The notes under the pieces: model-generated | Database searches by the model: none | Told to the model about the DNA's origin: nothing | What the model saw: only the letters and a program-made list of their open reading frames with translations | Source of the DNA: Bradyrhizobium sp. 132 | GTDB lineage: Bacteria > Pseudomonadota > Alphaproteobacteria > Rhizobiales > Xanthobacteraceae | Direction: 5' to 3' | Assembly (NCBI RefSeq): GCF_023074185.1 | Contig: NZ_JADPKY010000178.1 | Span: 1-64,000 of the forward strand | DNA: 64,000 bases | Program-made: the position numbers and the translations under genes | Shown: one piece after another, positions 43,599 to 52,479 of the stretch | How the letters are laid out: every line of letters starts with the position of its first letter | How positions within the stretch are numbered: the first letter of the stretch is position 1

Positions 43599-44739
43599 AG
43601 CCGAGACGCTCCGCGGGGAATTGATATTGTGAGAGCCAGGCCAGCGTCCGCGTCGTCGCGTCGTCGCTGCAAGAAGTGCCGAGCGGAATACCCAACGTCA
43701 GCGAGCCCACATGCTGGCCGCCGATCTCGTCGATGCGGGCTGACAGCAGCGAGACGTCGAGGCCGAGCTCGCGCGCGAGACGCGCCACCAGCGTGTCGCC
43801 GGCTCCTGCCCCACGCACCTGGATGCGGATCACGGCCTGTCCACCCGCAGGCAGCTCCGAAACGATCCGGCTCGCCAGCGACACCGGCAAGCTGTCGCCG
43901 ATCACTTCAGCCAGGAATGATTGCGTGATCGGATGTTCGGGATGGGTGAAGATATCCGCGACGTGGCCGCTCTCGACGACGTGGCCGGCGTCGAGCACCA
44001 CGACGTCCCTGGCGAGCTGACGCACCACGGACATTTCATGGGTGATCAACACGATGGTCACCCCGAGCTCGCGATTGATGTTGGCGAGCAGATCGAGGAT
44101 TGCCCGCGTGGTCTGCGGATCGAGCGCCGAGGTCGCCTCGTCCGACAGCAGCACGCTCGGCCGCGTTGCCAAGGCCCGCGCGATGCCGACGCGCTGCTTC
44201 TGGCCGCCGGAGAGTTCTGACGGGTAGCGGTCGTGCTTGTCGGCGATGCCCACCAGCGCAAGCAACTCGGCCACGCGTGCGATGATGTCGGCCTTGGCCC
44301 AGCCGGCGATCTCGAGCGGCAGCGCGATGTTGGCGGCTGCCGTGCGTGAGGACAGCAGGTTGAAGTGCTGGAAGATCATGCCGATCGAGCGCTGCGCCAG
44401 CCGCAAATCGCGGCCCGCAAGCACCGAGATGTCACGGCCGTCAACGACGACGCGGCCGGTGGTCGGCCTCTCCAGTCCGTTGATGAGCCGAACCAGGCTC
44501 GATTTGCCGGCGCCAGAGCGGCCGATGACGCCTGTGATCGAGCCGCGTGGGATCGCGAAATCGATGTTTTGCAGAGCATCGACGCCGGGCTTGCCGCGAT
44601 AGGCCGGATAGGTCTTGGAGATGCCCTCGAAACGGACCATCGCGTCAGGCGCAGTCGCGGCAGGTGAGATCGCGTCACGTGAGATCGCGTCAAGCTTTTC
44701 GATCGGCCGTCCGATCGCGAGCGATGGGTGGGCGTTCAT
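43588..44739 (-). CDS. metN: Methionine ABC transporter ATP-binding protein
   Basis: Walker A GRSGAGKS, signature LSGGQKQRV and Walker B VLLSDEATS identify the ATPase. The C-terminal NIL domain (GDTLVARLARELGLDVSLLS) is the methionine-sensing module that inhibits transport. 383 aa with an N-terminal extension of about 35 residues before the ABC fold. The start is MNAHPSLAIG; the upstream open frame is less protein-like. The methionine-binding lipoprotein gene metQ, usually adjacent, is absent from this window. Confidence 0.9.
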   Translation of the reverse strand: MNAHPSLAIGRPIEKLDAISRDAISPAATAPDAMVRFEGISKTYPAYRGKPGVDALQNIDFAIPRGSITGVIGRSGAGKSSLVRLINGLERPTTGRVVVDGRDISVLAGRDLRLAQRSIGMIFQHFNLLSSRTAAANIALPLEIAGWAKADIIARVAELLALVGIADKHDRYPSELSGGQKQRVGIARALATRPSVLLSDEATSALDPQTTRAILDLLANINRELGVTIVLITHEMSVVRQLARDVVVLDAGHVVESGHVADIFTHPEHPITQSFLAEVIGDSLPVSLASRIVSELPAGGQAVIRIQVRGAGAGDTLVARLARELGLDVSLLSARIDEIGGQHVGSLTLGIPLGTSCSDDATTRTLAWLSQYQFPAERLGYVA

Positions 44740-44979
44740 GGAGGCGCCTTCATGCACAATTGTTCCGCTTGCCTCTGGGGCATCCGGGAACCGGGTCGCA
44801 TCAAGCGACGGAGAATGAAACCGCGATGAGGGCTCGCGTGGAGCGCGCTGCACCGCAGCACGCACCATCGCCCTTTCAGGTCGGTCTTGCAATGTCACAT
44901 ATTTGCGGGGAATTGGACGAAGTTTTCCAAATCCCGCCCCGCCGAAGAAAATTCATCTGCCGGGGGACTCCGGCCTGGC

Positions 44980-45416
44980 TCAATGGACCTGCAACCAGGG
45001 CAGGACGATCAGCAGGAGCCCCGCGAAATAGAGCACTCCGAAGATCAGCCCAAAACCCCAGAACTGGCCCTTCCCGATATAGCCGCTGCCGAAATACATC
45101 GGCGCCGGTCCCGTCGCGTAAGGCGAGTCAAGCGCGGTCCGAGATTGAGATGCCGCCGCAGCGCGCCGAGGTCCATGTCCTTGCGCGAGCGCCCTTCGAC
45201 ATCCTTGAGGTCGAACCCGGCGCTGAACGCGTCCGCGCTGCCTGTCAGCACCACGACAGAGGTTGCGGCGTCATCCTCAAAACTGCGCGCGGCCGCGGTG
45301 AGCTGGCGCAGCGCCTCCGGCGACAGCGCGTTGATGCCGTCGCCGCGGTCGAACCGCACCACCGCAATCCGCCCCTCCGGCCCGAGGCCCTTCTCGATCT
45401 TCACATAGTCAGACAA
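44980..45416 (-). pseudogene. Deletion chimera: enoyl-CoA hydratase 5' end joined to SLC13 transporter 3' end
   Basis: From a TTG start (GGGGAG leader) the minus strand encodes a normal enoyl-CoA hydratase N-terminus, MSDYVKIEKGLGPEGRIAVV ... SAGFDLKDVEG ... RRHLNLGPRLTR. Near 45125 that similarity stops. In a different frame the sequence becomes SPYATGPAPMYFGSGYIGKG ... GVLYFAGLLLIVLPW, the last helix region of an SLC13/DASS anion symporter, with its own stop. The central parts of both genes are gone. A single large deletion explains this; the product would be nonfunctional. Confidence 0.65.
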
Positions 45417-45449
45417 CGCAATCTCCCCTGTTCTTGGTTTTCTTGGTGC

Positions 45450-46207
45450 TCACAAATGCCCGGTGCGGTGGTGCTCGGGCTCGCTGCCGCGGACCGGAAA
45501 CCGGACCGTGGTCCCGATGGTGATCCAGTTGCCGCTTTCGCCGGTGATGTTGCGGCCGTAGATCACGTCGACGGAGAATATCTCGTTCGGCCGGTAGCGG
45601 ACGCCGGTCTGGAAACGCGGCTGGACGACGCTTGCGATCTCGGAGGCGCCAGCTTGCCCGTAAGCCTCGATCGTCCATTGCAACGTGTCGGTGAATTTCC
45701 AATCGAAGCCGACGCCGTAGGTCAGGTAATGACGATCGACCGTGCGATCCCACAGCCAGCCGCCATTGACGTTGATGCGCATGGTCTCCGACAGGCGGAA
45801 GGTCGCGGGGATGACGACAAAGGCGGACATGGCATCGCCGCTCGCCGCGTCGAATGATCCGCCGCCATACGCTGACGAGCCCCACCGGCCTATTCCAGTC
45901 GGGACGAAGTTCGTCTTGGCTTTTGGAGCGACGGTCGTGCTCCAGTCGCCATCGCTCCGGGCCCGGATGGTCTGCAGGCTCAGCTCGATCGGCCTGAAGG
46001 GATCGACGACACAGGAGGGATTGGCGACCGCCGAAAAATCCGTGTTGGTCGCGACCGACGTCCAGCTTTCCACTTTGCAGGAGCCGACCTCGGAAATGTC
46101 GGCGGCATCGACCGCATAGGCGCATTCGCGGCGCGCGCACCCTGCGCCGCGAATGCGCCAAATGCTGCGATTGCGGCGGCTATTCCGGTTCTCGCAGCCC
46201 AGCCCAT
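45450..46207 (-). pseudogene. Exported (outer-membrane-like) protein with 5' frameshift
   Basis: A signal peptide frame (MGWAARTGIAAAIAAFGAFA-AQG) and the mature frame (CAYAVDAADISEVGSCKVESW ... FRLSETMRINVNGGW ... GVRYRPNEIFSVDVIYGRNI) are in different phases. They would join with a one-base change near 46130. The mature part is rich in alternating beta-strand segments and looks like a small outer-membrane beta-barrel. As read, it cannot be exported. Either a genuine mutation or a sequencing error. Confidence 0.55.
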
Positions 46208-46269
46208 GGTGCGATGTTAGCAGAGTCTTCGTCTCGACAACGCCCGGATTCTGGGACTATCTTTGACCC

Positions 46270-46896
46270 ATGAGCGAACATCATCATCACCACGATCACG
46301 ACCATTCCGAGCTGTCGGAGACCGAGCTGCGCGTGCGCGCGCTCGAGACGATCTTGACCGAGAAGGGTTACGTCGAGCCGGCTGCGCTCGATGCCATCAT
46401 CCAGGCCTATGAGACCAGGATCGGCCCGCATAACGGCGCGCGCGTCGTCGCCAAGGCCTGGACTGATCCCGCGTTCAAGCAGGCGCTGCTGGAAGACGGC
46501 TCCAAGGCGATCGGCACCCTCGGCCATGTCAGCCGCGTCGGCGACCATCTCGTCGTGGTCGAGAACACGCCGCAGCGTCACAACATGGTCGTGTGCACGC
46601 TGTGCTCCTGCTACCCCTGGGAAATGCTGGGGCTGCCGCCGGTCTGGTACAAGGCTGCGCCCTACCGCTCCCGCGCGGTGAAGGACCCGCGCGGCGTGCT
46701 CGCCGATTTCGGCGTGCAGGTCGCCAGGGACATGGAGATCCGGGTGTGGGATTCCACCGCCGAAACGCGCTTCCTGGTGCTGCCGATCCGCCCCGACGGC
46801 ACGGACGGCTGGAGCGAGGAACAGCTCGCCGAACTCGTCACGCGTGATTCCATGATCGGCACCGGCTTTCCCAAAACGCCGGGAGCGCCGTCATGA
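46270..46896 (+). CDS. nthA: Nitrile hydratase alpha subunit, cobalt type
   Basis: Hydrates nitriles to amides. The metal site VCTLCSC lies near residues 107-113; Thr in this box marks the Co(III) form (Fe enzymes have Ser). The two later cysteines are normally oxidised to sulfinate/sulfenate. WYKAAPYRSRAVKDPRGVL supplies the conserved arginine region. Unusually, the N-terminus is MSEHHHHHDHDH, a natural His cluster that could bind cobalt. 208 aa. Overlaps the beta-subunit start by four bases. Confidence 0.95.
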   Translation: MSEHHHHHDHDHSELSETELRVRALETILTEKGYVEPAALDAIIQAYETRIGPHNGARVVAKAWTDPAFKQALLEDGSKAIGTLGHVSRVGDHLVVVENTPQRHNMVVCTLCSCYPWEMLGLPPVWYKAAPYRSRAVKDPRGVLADFGVQVARDMEIRVWDSTAETRFLVLPIRPDGTDGWSEEQLAELVTRDSMIGTGFPKTPGAPS

Positions 46897-47552
46897 ACGG
46901 CGTGCACGACATGGGCGGCATGGACGGATTCGGCAAGGTCGAGCCGGAGCCGAACGAGCCGGTGTTCCATGCGGAATGGGAGTCGCGGGTGCTGGCGATG
47001 GTGCGCGCGATGGGCGCGGCCGGTGCCTTCAATATCGACACCTCGCGCTTCTATCGCGAGACGCTGCCGCCGCATGTGTACCTGTCGAGCTCCTATTACA
47101 AGAAATGGTTCCTCGGGCTTGAGGAGATGCTGATCGAGAAGGGCTATCTCACCCGGCAGGAGGTCGCCGCCGGCCACGCGATGCAACCCGCAAAGGCGCT
47201 CAAGCACGGCAGGCTGGAGCGCGACAATGTCGAGCGCACCATGGTGCGCGGCAAGTTCGCCCGCCCTGCTCCGGCGCCGGAGAGATTTGGGATCGGCGAC
47301 CGCGTGCGCGCGAAAAACATTCATCCGGCAACGCACACGCGGCTGCCGCGCTACGTGCGCGGCCATGTCGGTGTCGTCCAGCTGAACCACGGCTGTCACG
47401 TGTTTCCGGATTCGGCGGCGATGGAGCTCGGCGAGAATCCGCAATGGCTCTATACGGTGGTGTTCGAGGGCCGCGATCTCTGGGGCGCGGACGGTGATCC
47501 GACCCTGAAGGTATCAATCGACGCGTTCGAGCCCTATCTGGACCCGGCGTGA
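46893..47552 (+). CDS. nthB: Nitrile hydratase beta subunit
   Basis: Forms the heterodimer and carries the arginines that contact the oxidised cysteines of alpha. MNGVHDMGGMDGFGKVEPEP is the universal start of this subunit. The C-terminal SH3-like domain includes FGIGDRVRAKNIHPATHTRLP and a NPQWLYTVVFEGRDLW end. 219 aa. Both junctions overlap (ATGA with alpha, TGATG with the activator). Confidence 0.95.
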   Translation: MNGVHDMGGMDGFGKVEPEPNEPVFHAEWESRVLAMVRAMGAAGAFNIDTSRFYRETLPPHVYLSSSYYKKWFLGLEEMLIEKGYLTRQEVAAGHAMQPAKALKHGRLERDNVERTMVRGKFARPAPAPERFGIGDRVRAKNIHPATHTRLPRYVRGHVGVVQLNHGCHVFPDSAAMELGENPQWLYTVVFEGRDLWGADGDPTLKVSIDAFEPYLDPA

Positions 47553-47932
47553 TGAGCAGCACGGCCGCGGCCGCAGCAACTGCGGCCATCCCGAGCATTC
47601 CCCGCGACGACGACGGCCCAGTGTTCCGCGCCCCCTGGGAGGCGCACGCCTTCGCCATGGCGTTGACGCTGCATGACCGCGGCGTGTTCACCTGGCCCGA
47701 ATGGGCCGCAGCCCTGGCCTCCGAAATCAAGCGCGCCCAGGTCGCCGGCGATCCTGACACCGGCGAGACCTACTATCTGCACTGGCTCGCCACGCTGGAA
47801 GGACTGGTTGCGCGCAAGGGCGTCGCATCGTTGGAGACGCTGCACCGCTACCGCGATGCCTGGGACCACGCTGCGGATCGCACGCCTCACGGCAAGCCGA
47901 TCGAGCTACGCCCGGAGGATTTTGCGAGGTAG
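47552..47932 (+). CDS. Nitrile hydratase activator (P14K/NHase accessory)
   Basis: A small protein resembling the beta-subunit N-terminal domain (VFRAPWEAHAFAMALTLHDRG, FTWPEWAAALASEI). In Co-type systems this protein acts as a self-subunit-swapping chaperone that carries alpha and inserts cobalt. 126 aa. Starts on the ATG overlapping the beta stop. No amidase gene follows, so amide use must be encoded elsewhere. Confidence 0.9.
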   Translation: MSSTAAAAATAAIPSIPRDDDGPVFRAPWEAHAFAMALTLHDRGVFTWPEWAAALASEIKRAQVAGDPDTGETYYLHWLATLEGLVARKGVASLETLHRYRDAWDHAADRTPHGKPIELRPEDFAR

Positions 47933-47973
47933 GCGGTTTGGCGCGTAGACGCCGATCGCCCCAAAACCAACAC

Positions 47974-48075
47974 TGTCATTCCCCGCGAAGGCGGGGAATC
48001 CAGTATTCCAGTGACGCGCGTGGGATACGGAGAAGCCGCGGCGTACTGGATCGCCCGCCTGCGCGGACGATGACA
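47974..48075. repeat. Imperfect palindromic intergenic repeat, about 100 bp
   Basis: Begins TGTCATTCCCCGCGAAGGCG and ends with its near complement ATGACA after CGCCCGCCTGCGCGGACG; inner blocks CCAGTA and TACTGG also pair. This is a repeat type common in Bradyrhizobium and relatives, here between convergent nitrile hydratase and queC genes. Confidence 0.65.
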
Positions 48076-48089
48076 TCGAACTTGTAGCG

Positions 48090-48803
48090 TCAACGCGCCG
48101 CCACATACTCCCGCCACCCCTTCGCCCGCAGGCCGCATGCAGGGCACTCGCCGCAGCCGTATCCCCAATCATGCTGCGCGCCGCGTTCGCCGAGATAGCA
48201 GGTGTGCGACTGCTCGCGGATGAGGTCAACCAGCCCCTCGCCGCCGAGATCGTGCGCGAGCTGCCACGTCGCCGCCTTGTCGATCCACATCAGCGGCGTA
48301 TGCAGCTCGAACTTGCGGGCCATGCCCAGCGACAACGCGGCCTGCATGGCGCGGATGGTGTCGTCGCGGCAATCGGGATAGCCGGAATAGTCGGTCTCGC
48401 ACATGCCGCCGACGATGTGGGTGATGCCGCGCCGGTAAGCCAACGCCGCGGCGAAAGTCAGAAACACCAGATTGCGGCCGGGCACGAAGGTGTTGGGCAG
48501 GCCGTCGGCGCCCATCGCGATCGCGACATCGCGCGTCAGTGCCGTCTCGGACACATCCGCCAGCGTCGGGATCGACAGCGTGTGGCTCTCGCCGAGTTTT
48601 GCGGCCCAATCCGCGCGCAAGCCCTTGATGCCGTCGAACAGCAGGTCGCGGCAGGCCAGCTCGATGGCGTGGCGCTGGCGGTAATCGAACCCCAGCGTTT
48701 CCACGCGCGCAAAGCGGTTCAGCGCCCAGGCGAGGCAGGTGGTGGAATCCTGGCCGCCGGAAAACAGCACCAGCGCGGTTTCTGATGAAAATGCGTCGCT
48801 CAT
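48090..48803 (-). CDS. queC: 7-cyano-7-deazaguanine synthase
   Basis: Makes preQ0 from carboxy-deazaguanine, ATP and ammonia in queuosine synthesis. The PP-loop LVLFSGGQDSTTCLAWAL, GFDYRQRHAIEL, and a zinc site of Cys residues (CYLGERG ... CGECPACGLR) are conserved. 237 aa. The start MSDAFSSETA is chosen; the upstream open frame is antisense noise. queD and queE are not nearby. Confidence 0.95.
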   Translation of the reverse strand: MSDAFSSETALVLFSGGQDSTTCLAWALNRFARVETLGFDYRQRHAIELACRDLLFDGIKGLRADWAAKLGESHTLSIPTLADVSETALTRDVAIAMGADGLPNTFVPGRNLVFLTFAAALAYRRGITHIVGGMCETDYSGYPDCRDDTIRAMQAALSLGMARKFELHTPLMWIDKAATWQLAHDLGGEGLVDLIREQSHTCYLGERGAQHDWGYGCGECPACGLRAKGWREYVAAR

Positions 48804-48929
48804 GGTCCGCGCTTTAGCATTGCGCACCTCGGCCGCCAATCGGTGGAAATCGGCCTGTTCCGCCGCGCTACGCTGGGAACGGCGGCCCGCTTTTGGCATA
48901 AGGCTTGAGAGCCAGGAGACTGCCCCGCA

Positions 48930-49745
48930 ATGACCCCTTCCCGCGACATTTCACGCCTGATCGAGATCATGGCGGCGCTGCGCACGCCGGTGACCGGCTG
49001 CCCCTGGGACCTCGAGCAGAATTTTGCGACCATCGCGCCCTACACGATCGAGGAAGCCTATGAGGTGGTCGAGGCCATCGGCCGCGGCGATCTCGACGAT
49101 CTCTGCGAAGAGCTCGGCGACCTCCTGTTGCAGGTGGTGTTCCACGCCCGGATGGCCGAGGAGCAGAACGCATTTGCTTTTGGAGATGTCGTCGAGGCCA
49201 TCACCCGCAAGATGATCCGGCGCCATCCTCATGTCTTCGTAGACAAGGACGGTAACCTCGCCTCCTCCCACGTCAAGGAAGTCTGGGACCGCATCAAGGA
49301 CGAGGAGAAGGCCGAGCGCGCCGCACGCCGGCCACCGGAAGAGATTTCGCACAAATCGCTGTTGTCAGGCGTGAAGGCCGGCCAACCGGCGCTGACGCGC
49401 GCCATGGAGCTTCAGCGCAAGGCCTCTACTGTAGGCTTCGACTGGAACGACCCGCGCGCGGTGCTGGCAAAAATCCGCGAGGAAGCCGACGAAATCGAGG
49501 CCGCCCTCGACCGCAACGACAAGCATGAGATCGCGGAGGAAACCGGCGACCTGATGTTTGCGCTGGTCAACCTCGCCCGCCATGTCGATGCCGACCCGGA
49601 GGCCGCGCTGCGCGCGACCAACGCGAAGTTCGAGCGGCGCTTTGCCTATATCGAACGGGCGCTGGAAGCGCAGGGGCGAGCGCTGGAGCAGGCGTCGCTG
49701 GAAGAGATGGACGCGCTGTGGAATGCGGCGAAGCGGCAGGAATAG
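48930..49745 (+). CDS. mazG: Nucleoside triphosphate pyrophosphohydrolase
   Basis: Removes pyrophosphate from (noncanonical) NTPs and may lower ppGpp. Two MazG repeats are visible: GCPWDLEQNFATIAPYTIEE with EELGDLLLQVVFH, and a C-terminal KIREEADEIEAAL with EETGDLMFALVNL. 271 aa, normal for the full-length protein. Divergent from queC. Confidence 0.95.
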   Translation: MTPSRDISRLIEIMAALRTPVTGCPWDLEQNFATIAPYTIEEAYEVVEAIGRGDLDDLCEELGDLLLQVVFHARMAEEQNAFAFGDVVEAITRKMIRRHPHVFVDKDGNLASSHVKEVWDRIKDEEKAERAARRPPEEISHKSLLSGVKAGQPALTRAMELQRKASTVGFDWNDPRAVLAKIREEADEIEAALDRNDKHEIAEETGDLMFALVNLARHVDADPEAALRATNAKFERRFAYIERALEAQGRALEQASLEEMDALWNAAKRQE

Positions 49746-49799
49746 TCGGAGGGTTAGAGCCTTGTTTTGAGTCTCTCGCCTGGGTGCAGATCGATACAG

Positions 49800-50600
49800 T
49801 TACTTCTTGCCGGCAGGCTTATCGATGCGACGGAAAGAGAGTGGGCCCTTGAATGTGACGGATCCCTTGTCGAGCTTGTCGATCAATTCGTCCATACCTT
49901 TCAGATTAGGAATGTTACGGGCCAAATTGAACACCGAGTTGTCGATGTCGTACCAGACGCCAGACATTTCATTGATCTCGTCATTCCGCGAGCTGATGTT
50001 AAGCACGCCGAGAAACGGGAAGCGTATCGTGGTCATCTGGCCCGCCCCTGTTCCAACCGGGTGCTTCAACGTCAAATCATGGTCCTGGAAATAGATGAGC
50101 TTCTTCGGCTCGCCCACGAAAGCAATCATGACGTTTGTGATGTCTAGGGATTGATCTGCAAATATGTCGCTATTCGAAACGTCGAAGTGTAGGATCAGCT
50201 TTCGTCCGACATCTTCGATCCCGATTGTGCAGTAAGTCACCACTTCATCCTGGACGATCTCCGTTCGATCGATCTTCCAGGTTAGCGCTCTCACCTCCCA
50301 GATACCGACGAGCTTCTGACGGATCGGGCTGAGAATATCTTCCTTGAGTTGCAGATTGCTCAAATAACCTGCAAACGCGAAGAGGAAACTAAAGGACACG
50401 AACATCACCGGGATCCAAGGCGAGTGGCTCGTGTTTGTCAGATAAGGAAAGCTTGAAATCGGTTCGAATACGCCAATCGACCAGCCGATGATGAACGTCA
50501 TGATCGTCGCGAAGATGATTCCGTAGAAGAGCATCCGGAAGAAAGGGACTACCATGAATCCCTTGGAGATTTCCTGAAAGAGTTTGACAGCTGAATCCAT
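49800..50600 (-). CDS. Hypothetical membrane protein inserted in a core block
   Basis: Two N-terminal membrane helices (MLFYGIIFATIMTFIIGW and IPVMFVSFSFLFAFAGYL) precede a beta-rich soluble domain (LVGIWEVRALTWKIDRTEIV, then LILHFDVSNSDIF) that probably faces the cytoplasm. No family is recognised. Codon use looks less GC-rich than in mazG and hflX on either side, and these two are neighbours in the Bradyrhizobium genomes I recall, so this looks like an acquired gene. Start is the ATG in VLVMDSAVK. Confidence 0.65.
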   Translation of the reverse strand: MDSAVKLFQEISKGFMVVPFFRMLFYGIIFATIMTFIIGWSIGVFEPISSFPYLTNTSHSPWIPVMFVSFSFLFAFAGYLSNLQLKEDILSPIRQKLVGIWEVRALTWKIDRTEIVQDEVVTYCTIGIEDVGRKLILHFDVSNSDIFADQSLDITNVMIAFVGEPKKLIYFQDHDLTLKHPVGTGAGQMTTIRFPFLGVLNISSRNDEINEMSGVWYDIDNSVFNLARNIPNLKGMDELIDKLDKGSVTFKGPLSFRRIDKPAGKK

Positions 50601-50815
50601 GACCAGCACTCGATCATTCGCGCAGTGCGCGTCTGACGCGGCGGGTCATGGCCTAACAGGAAGACTCGGCAGCGTCGAAACCGCTAAGGCGCCGATAAAT
50701 AAGTTTGTCGATAAAAGTACTTCAGGTACAACCTGAGGGTGATCGTACTCCATCCTCAGAGCTGGTCAAGGCATATTCGAGCAAGGCTCAGGGGCTGAGT
50801 GCGTTGTTCGGCGTC

Positions 50816-52195
50816 TTAGGCCACGCGCGGCACGGCGTCGAACCGGTTCACCACGATGTCCCGCTTGGTCTCGTCCACCCGCACCGTCATGTCGAAGCAG
50901 CCGTCGTGCAGCTCCTTCACCAACACCTCGGCATTGCGGTGCAGCCAGCTGATGCCGGCGCCGTCGGCCGCGTCGATCGAAAGGTCGAGCGTGGTGCGTT
51001 TTGAGGCGAGCCGTTCCTCGATCGCGGCGAGCAGTGCGTCGACGCCCTCGCCTGACACGGCCGAGACCAGCATCGCCGGGTGGTCTTCCGGCCTGCGCGC
51101 AGCGACGTTCAAAAGCTCTTCGCGCTGCTCGGCGTCGTAACGGTCGATCTTGTTCCAGACTTCAATGATGCGGCCTGAGTCATCGGGATTGATGCCAAGC
51201 TGGCGCAGCACGGCGTCGACGTCGCTCTGCTGCGCCTCGGCGTCGTCGTGCGAGATGTCACGCACATGCAGGATGACGTCGGCCTCCAGCACCTCTTCCA
51301 GCGTGGCGCGGAAGGCAGCGACGAGCTGCGTCGGCAGATTGGAGATGAAGCCGACGGTATCGGACAGCATCGCCTTGCCGCCGTGCGGCAGGGTGAGCGC
51401 GCGCAGGGTCGGGTCGAGCGTGGCGAACAGCATGTCGGCCGCCTGCACATCGGCGCGGGTCAGGCGGTTGAACAGCGTCGACTTGCCGGCATTGGTGTAG
51501 CCGACCAGCGCGACCACGCGATACGGCACACGCTGGCGTCCTGCACGATGCAGACGCCGCGTCGCCTGCACCTTCTTCAGGTCGCCCTCGAGCTTGGAGA
51601 TGCGCTCCTGGATCAGGCGGCGGTCGGCTTCGATCTGCGTCTCGCCGGGACCGCCCATGAATCCAAAGCCGCCGCGCTGGCGCTCGAGATGGGTCCAGGA
51701 GCGGACGAGACGCGAGCGCTGGTAGTTGAGATGCGCGAGCTCGACCTGGAGCGAGCCTTCCTTGGTCTTGGCGCGGCGGCCGAAGATCTCCAGAATGAGG
51801 CCCGTGCGGTCGAGCACCTTGGCCTGCAATTCCTTCTCGAGATTGCGCTGCTGGATCGGTGCCAGCGCGCAATCCATCACCACGAGCTCGACATCGAGGC
51901 TCTTGATCAGCCCGGCCATCTCCTCGACCTTGCCCTTACCGATGTAAGTCGCGGGCCTGATCTGGTTGATCGGCGTGATGATGGCGTCGGCAACGACGAG
52001 ATCGATCGCGCGCGCGAGGCCGGCGGCTTCATCGAGCCGGGCCTGGGCGTCACGCAGGATATGCCTTTCCGATTGCGCGTCGGCACTACCCGCGCGCACC
52101 CGCAAGTAGGGGCCGATGACAAGCACCCGCCCCGTTTGCTTGGCCCCTGCCGACCGCGGACGGTCGGCATCCCCGTCGAAATTCCGGGGTTCCAA
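50816..52195 (-). CDS. hflX: Ribosome-associated GTPase HflX
   Basis: Ribosome-splitting rescue GTPase. The N-terminal glycine-rich region precedes the G domain: G1 GYTNAGKSTLFN, DTVGFISNLP (G3), and a WNKID (G4). QRGGFGFMGGPGETQIEADR is the HflX signature. 459 aa. The start appears to be TTG 11 bases after the hfq stop; an internal start cannot be excluded. hfq-hflX forms an operon. Confidence 0.92.
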   Translation of the reverse strand: MEPRNFDGDADRPRSAGAKQTGRVLVIGPYLRVRAGSADAQSERHILRDAQARLDEAAGLARAIDLVVADAIITPINQIRPATYIGKGKVEEMAGLIKSLDVELVVMDCALAPIQQRNLEKELQAKVLDRTGLILEIFGRRAKTKEGSLQVELAHLNYQRSRLVRSWTHLERQRGGFGFMGGPGETQIEADRRLIQERISKLEGDLKKVQATRRLHRAGRQRVPYRVVALVGYTNAGKSTLFNRLTRADVQAADMLFATLDPTLRALTLPHGGKAMLSDTVGFISNLPTQLVAAFRATLEEVLEADVILHVRDISHDDAEAQQSDVDAVLRQLGINPDDSGRIIEVWNKIDRYDAEQREELLNVAARRPEDHPAMLVSAVSGEGVDALLAAIEERLASKRTTLDLSIDAADGAGISWLHRNAEVLVKELHDGCFDMTVRVDETKRDIVVNRFDAVPRVA

Positions 52196-52206
52196 TCAGA
52201 TCACTC

Positions 52207-52452
52207 TCAAGCCGGCTCCTCGCCGCCTTCGAACAACTGGATCGGAGCGCCCGGCATGATGGTCGAGATCGCGTGCTTGTAGACGAGCTGCGAGTGACCG
52301 TCGCGCCGAAGCAGCAAACAGAAATTGTCGAACCAGGTCACGATGCCCTGGAGCTTCACTCCGTTGACCAGAAAGATCGTCAGTGGCGTTTTAGTTTTGC
52401 GAACGTGATTAAGGAAGGTGTCCTGCAGGTTTTGTGCGCGGTCTGCCGCCAT
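52207..52452 (-). CDS. hfq: RNA chaperone Hfq
   Basis: A hexameric Sm-like protein that pairs small RNAs with mRNAs. Sm1 (NLQDTFLNHVRKTKTPLTIF) and Sm2 (YKHAIST) motifs are intact. 81 aa, with the short C-terminus typical of alphaproteobacteria. No strong Shine-Dalgarno precedes it; the leader is A-rich and carries a 15-base tandem duplication. Confidence 0.97.
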   Translation of the reverse strand: MAADRAQNLQDTFLNHVRKTKTPLTIFLVNGVKLQGIVTWFDNFCLLLRRDGHSQLVYKHAISTIMPGAPIQLFEGGEEPA

Positions 52453-52479
52453 TGTTTTTTTCTCGCTTTGAGTTTCTTT

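Noticed and set aside
44740..44900. A possible SAM-type riboswitch before metN
   Set aside because: I compared it with the SAM-II pattern expected in alphaproteobacteria and found no matching conserved core.
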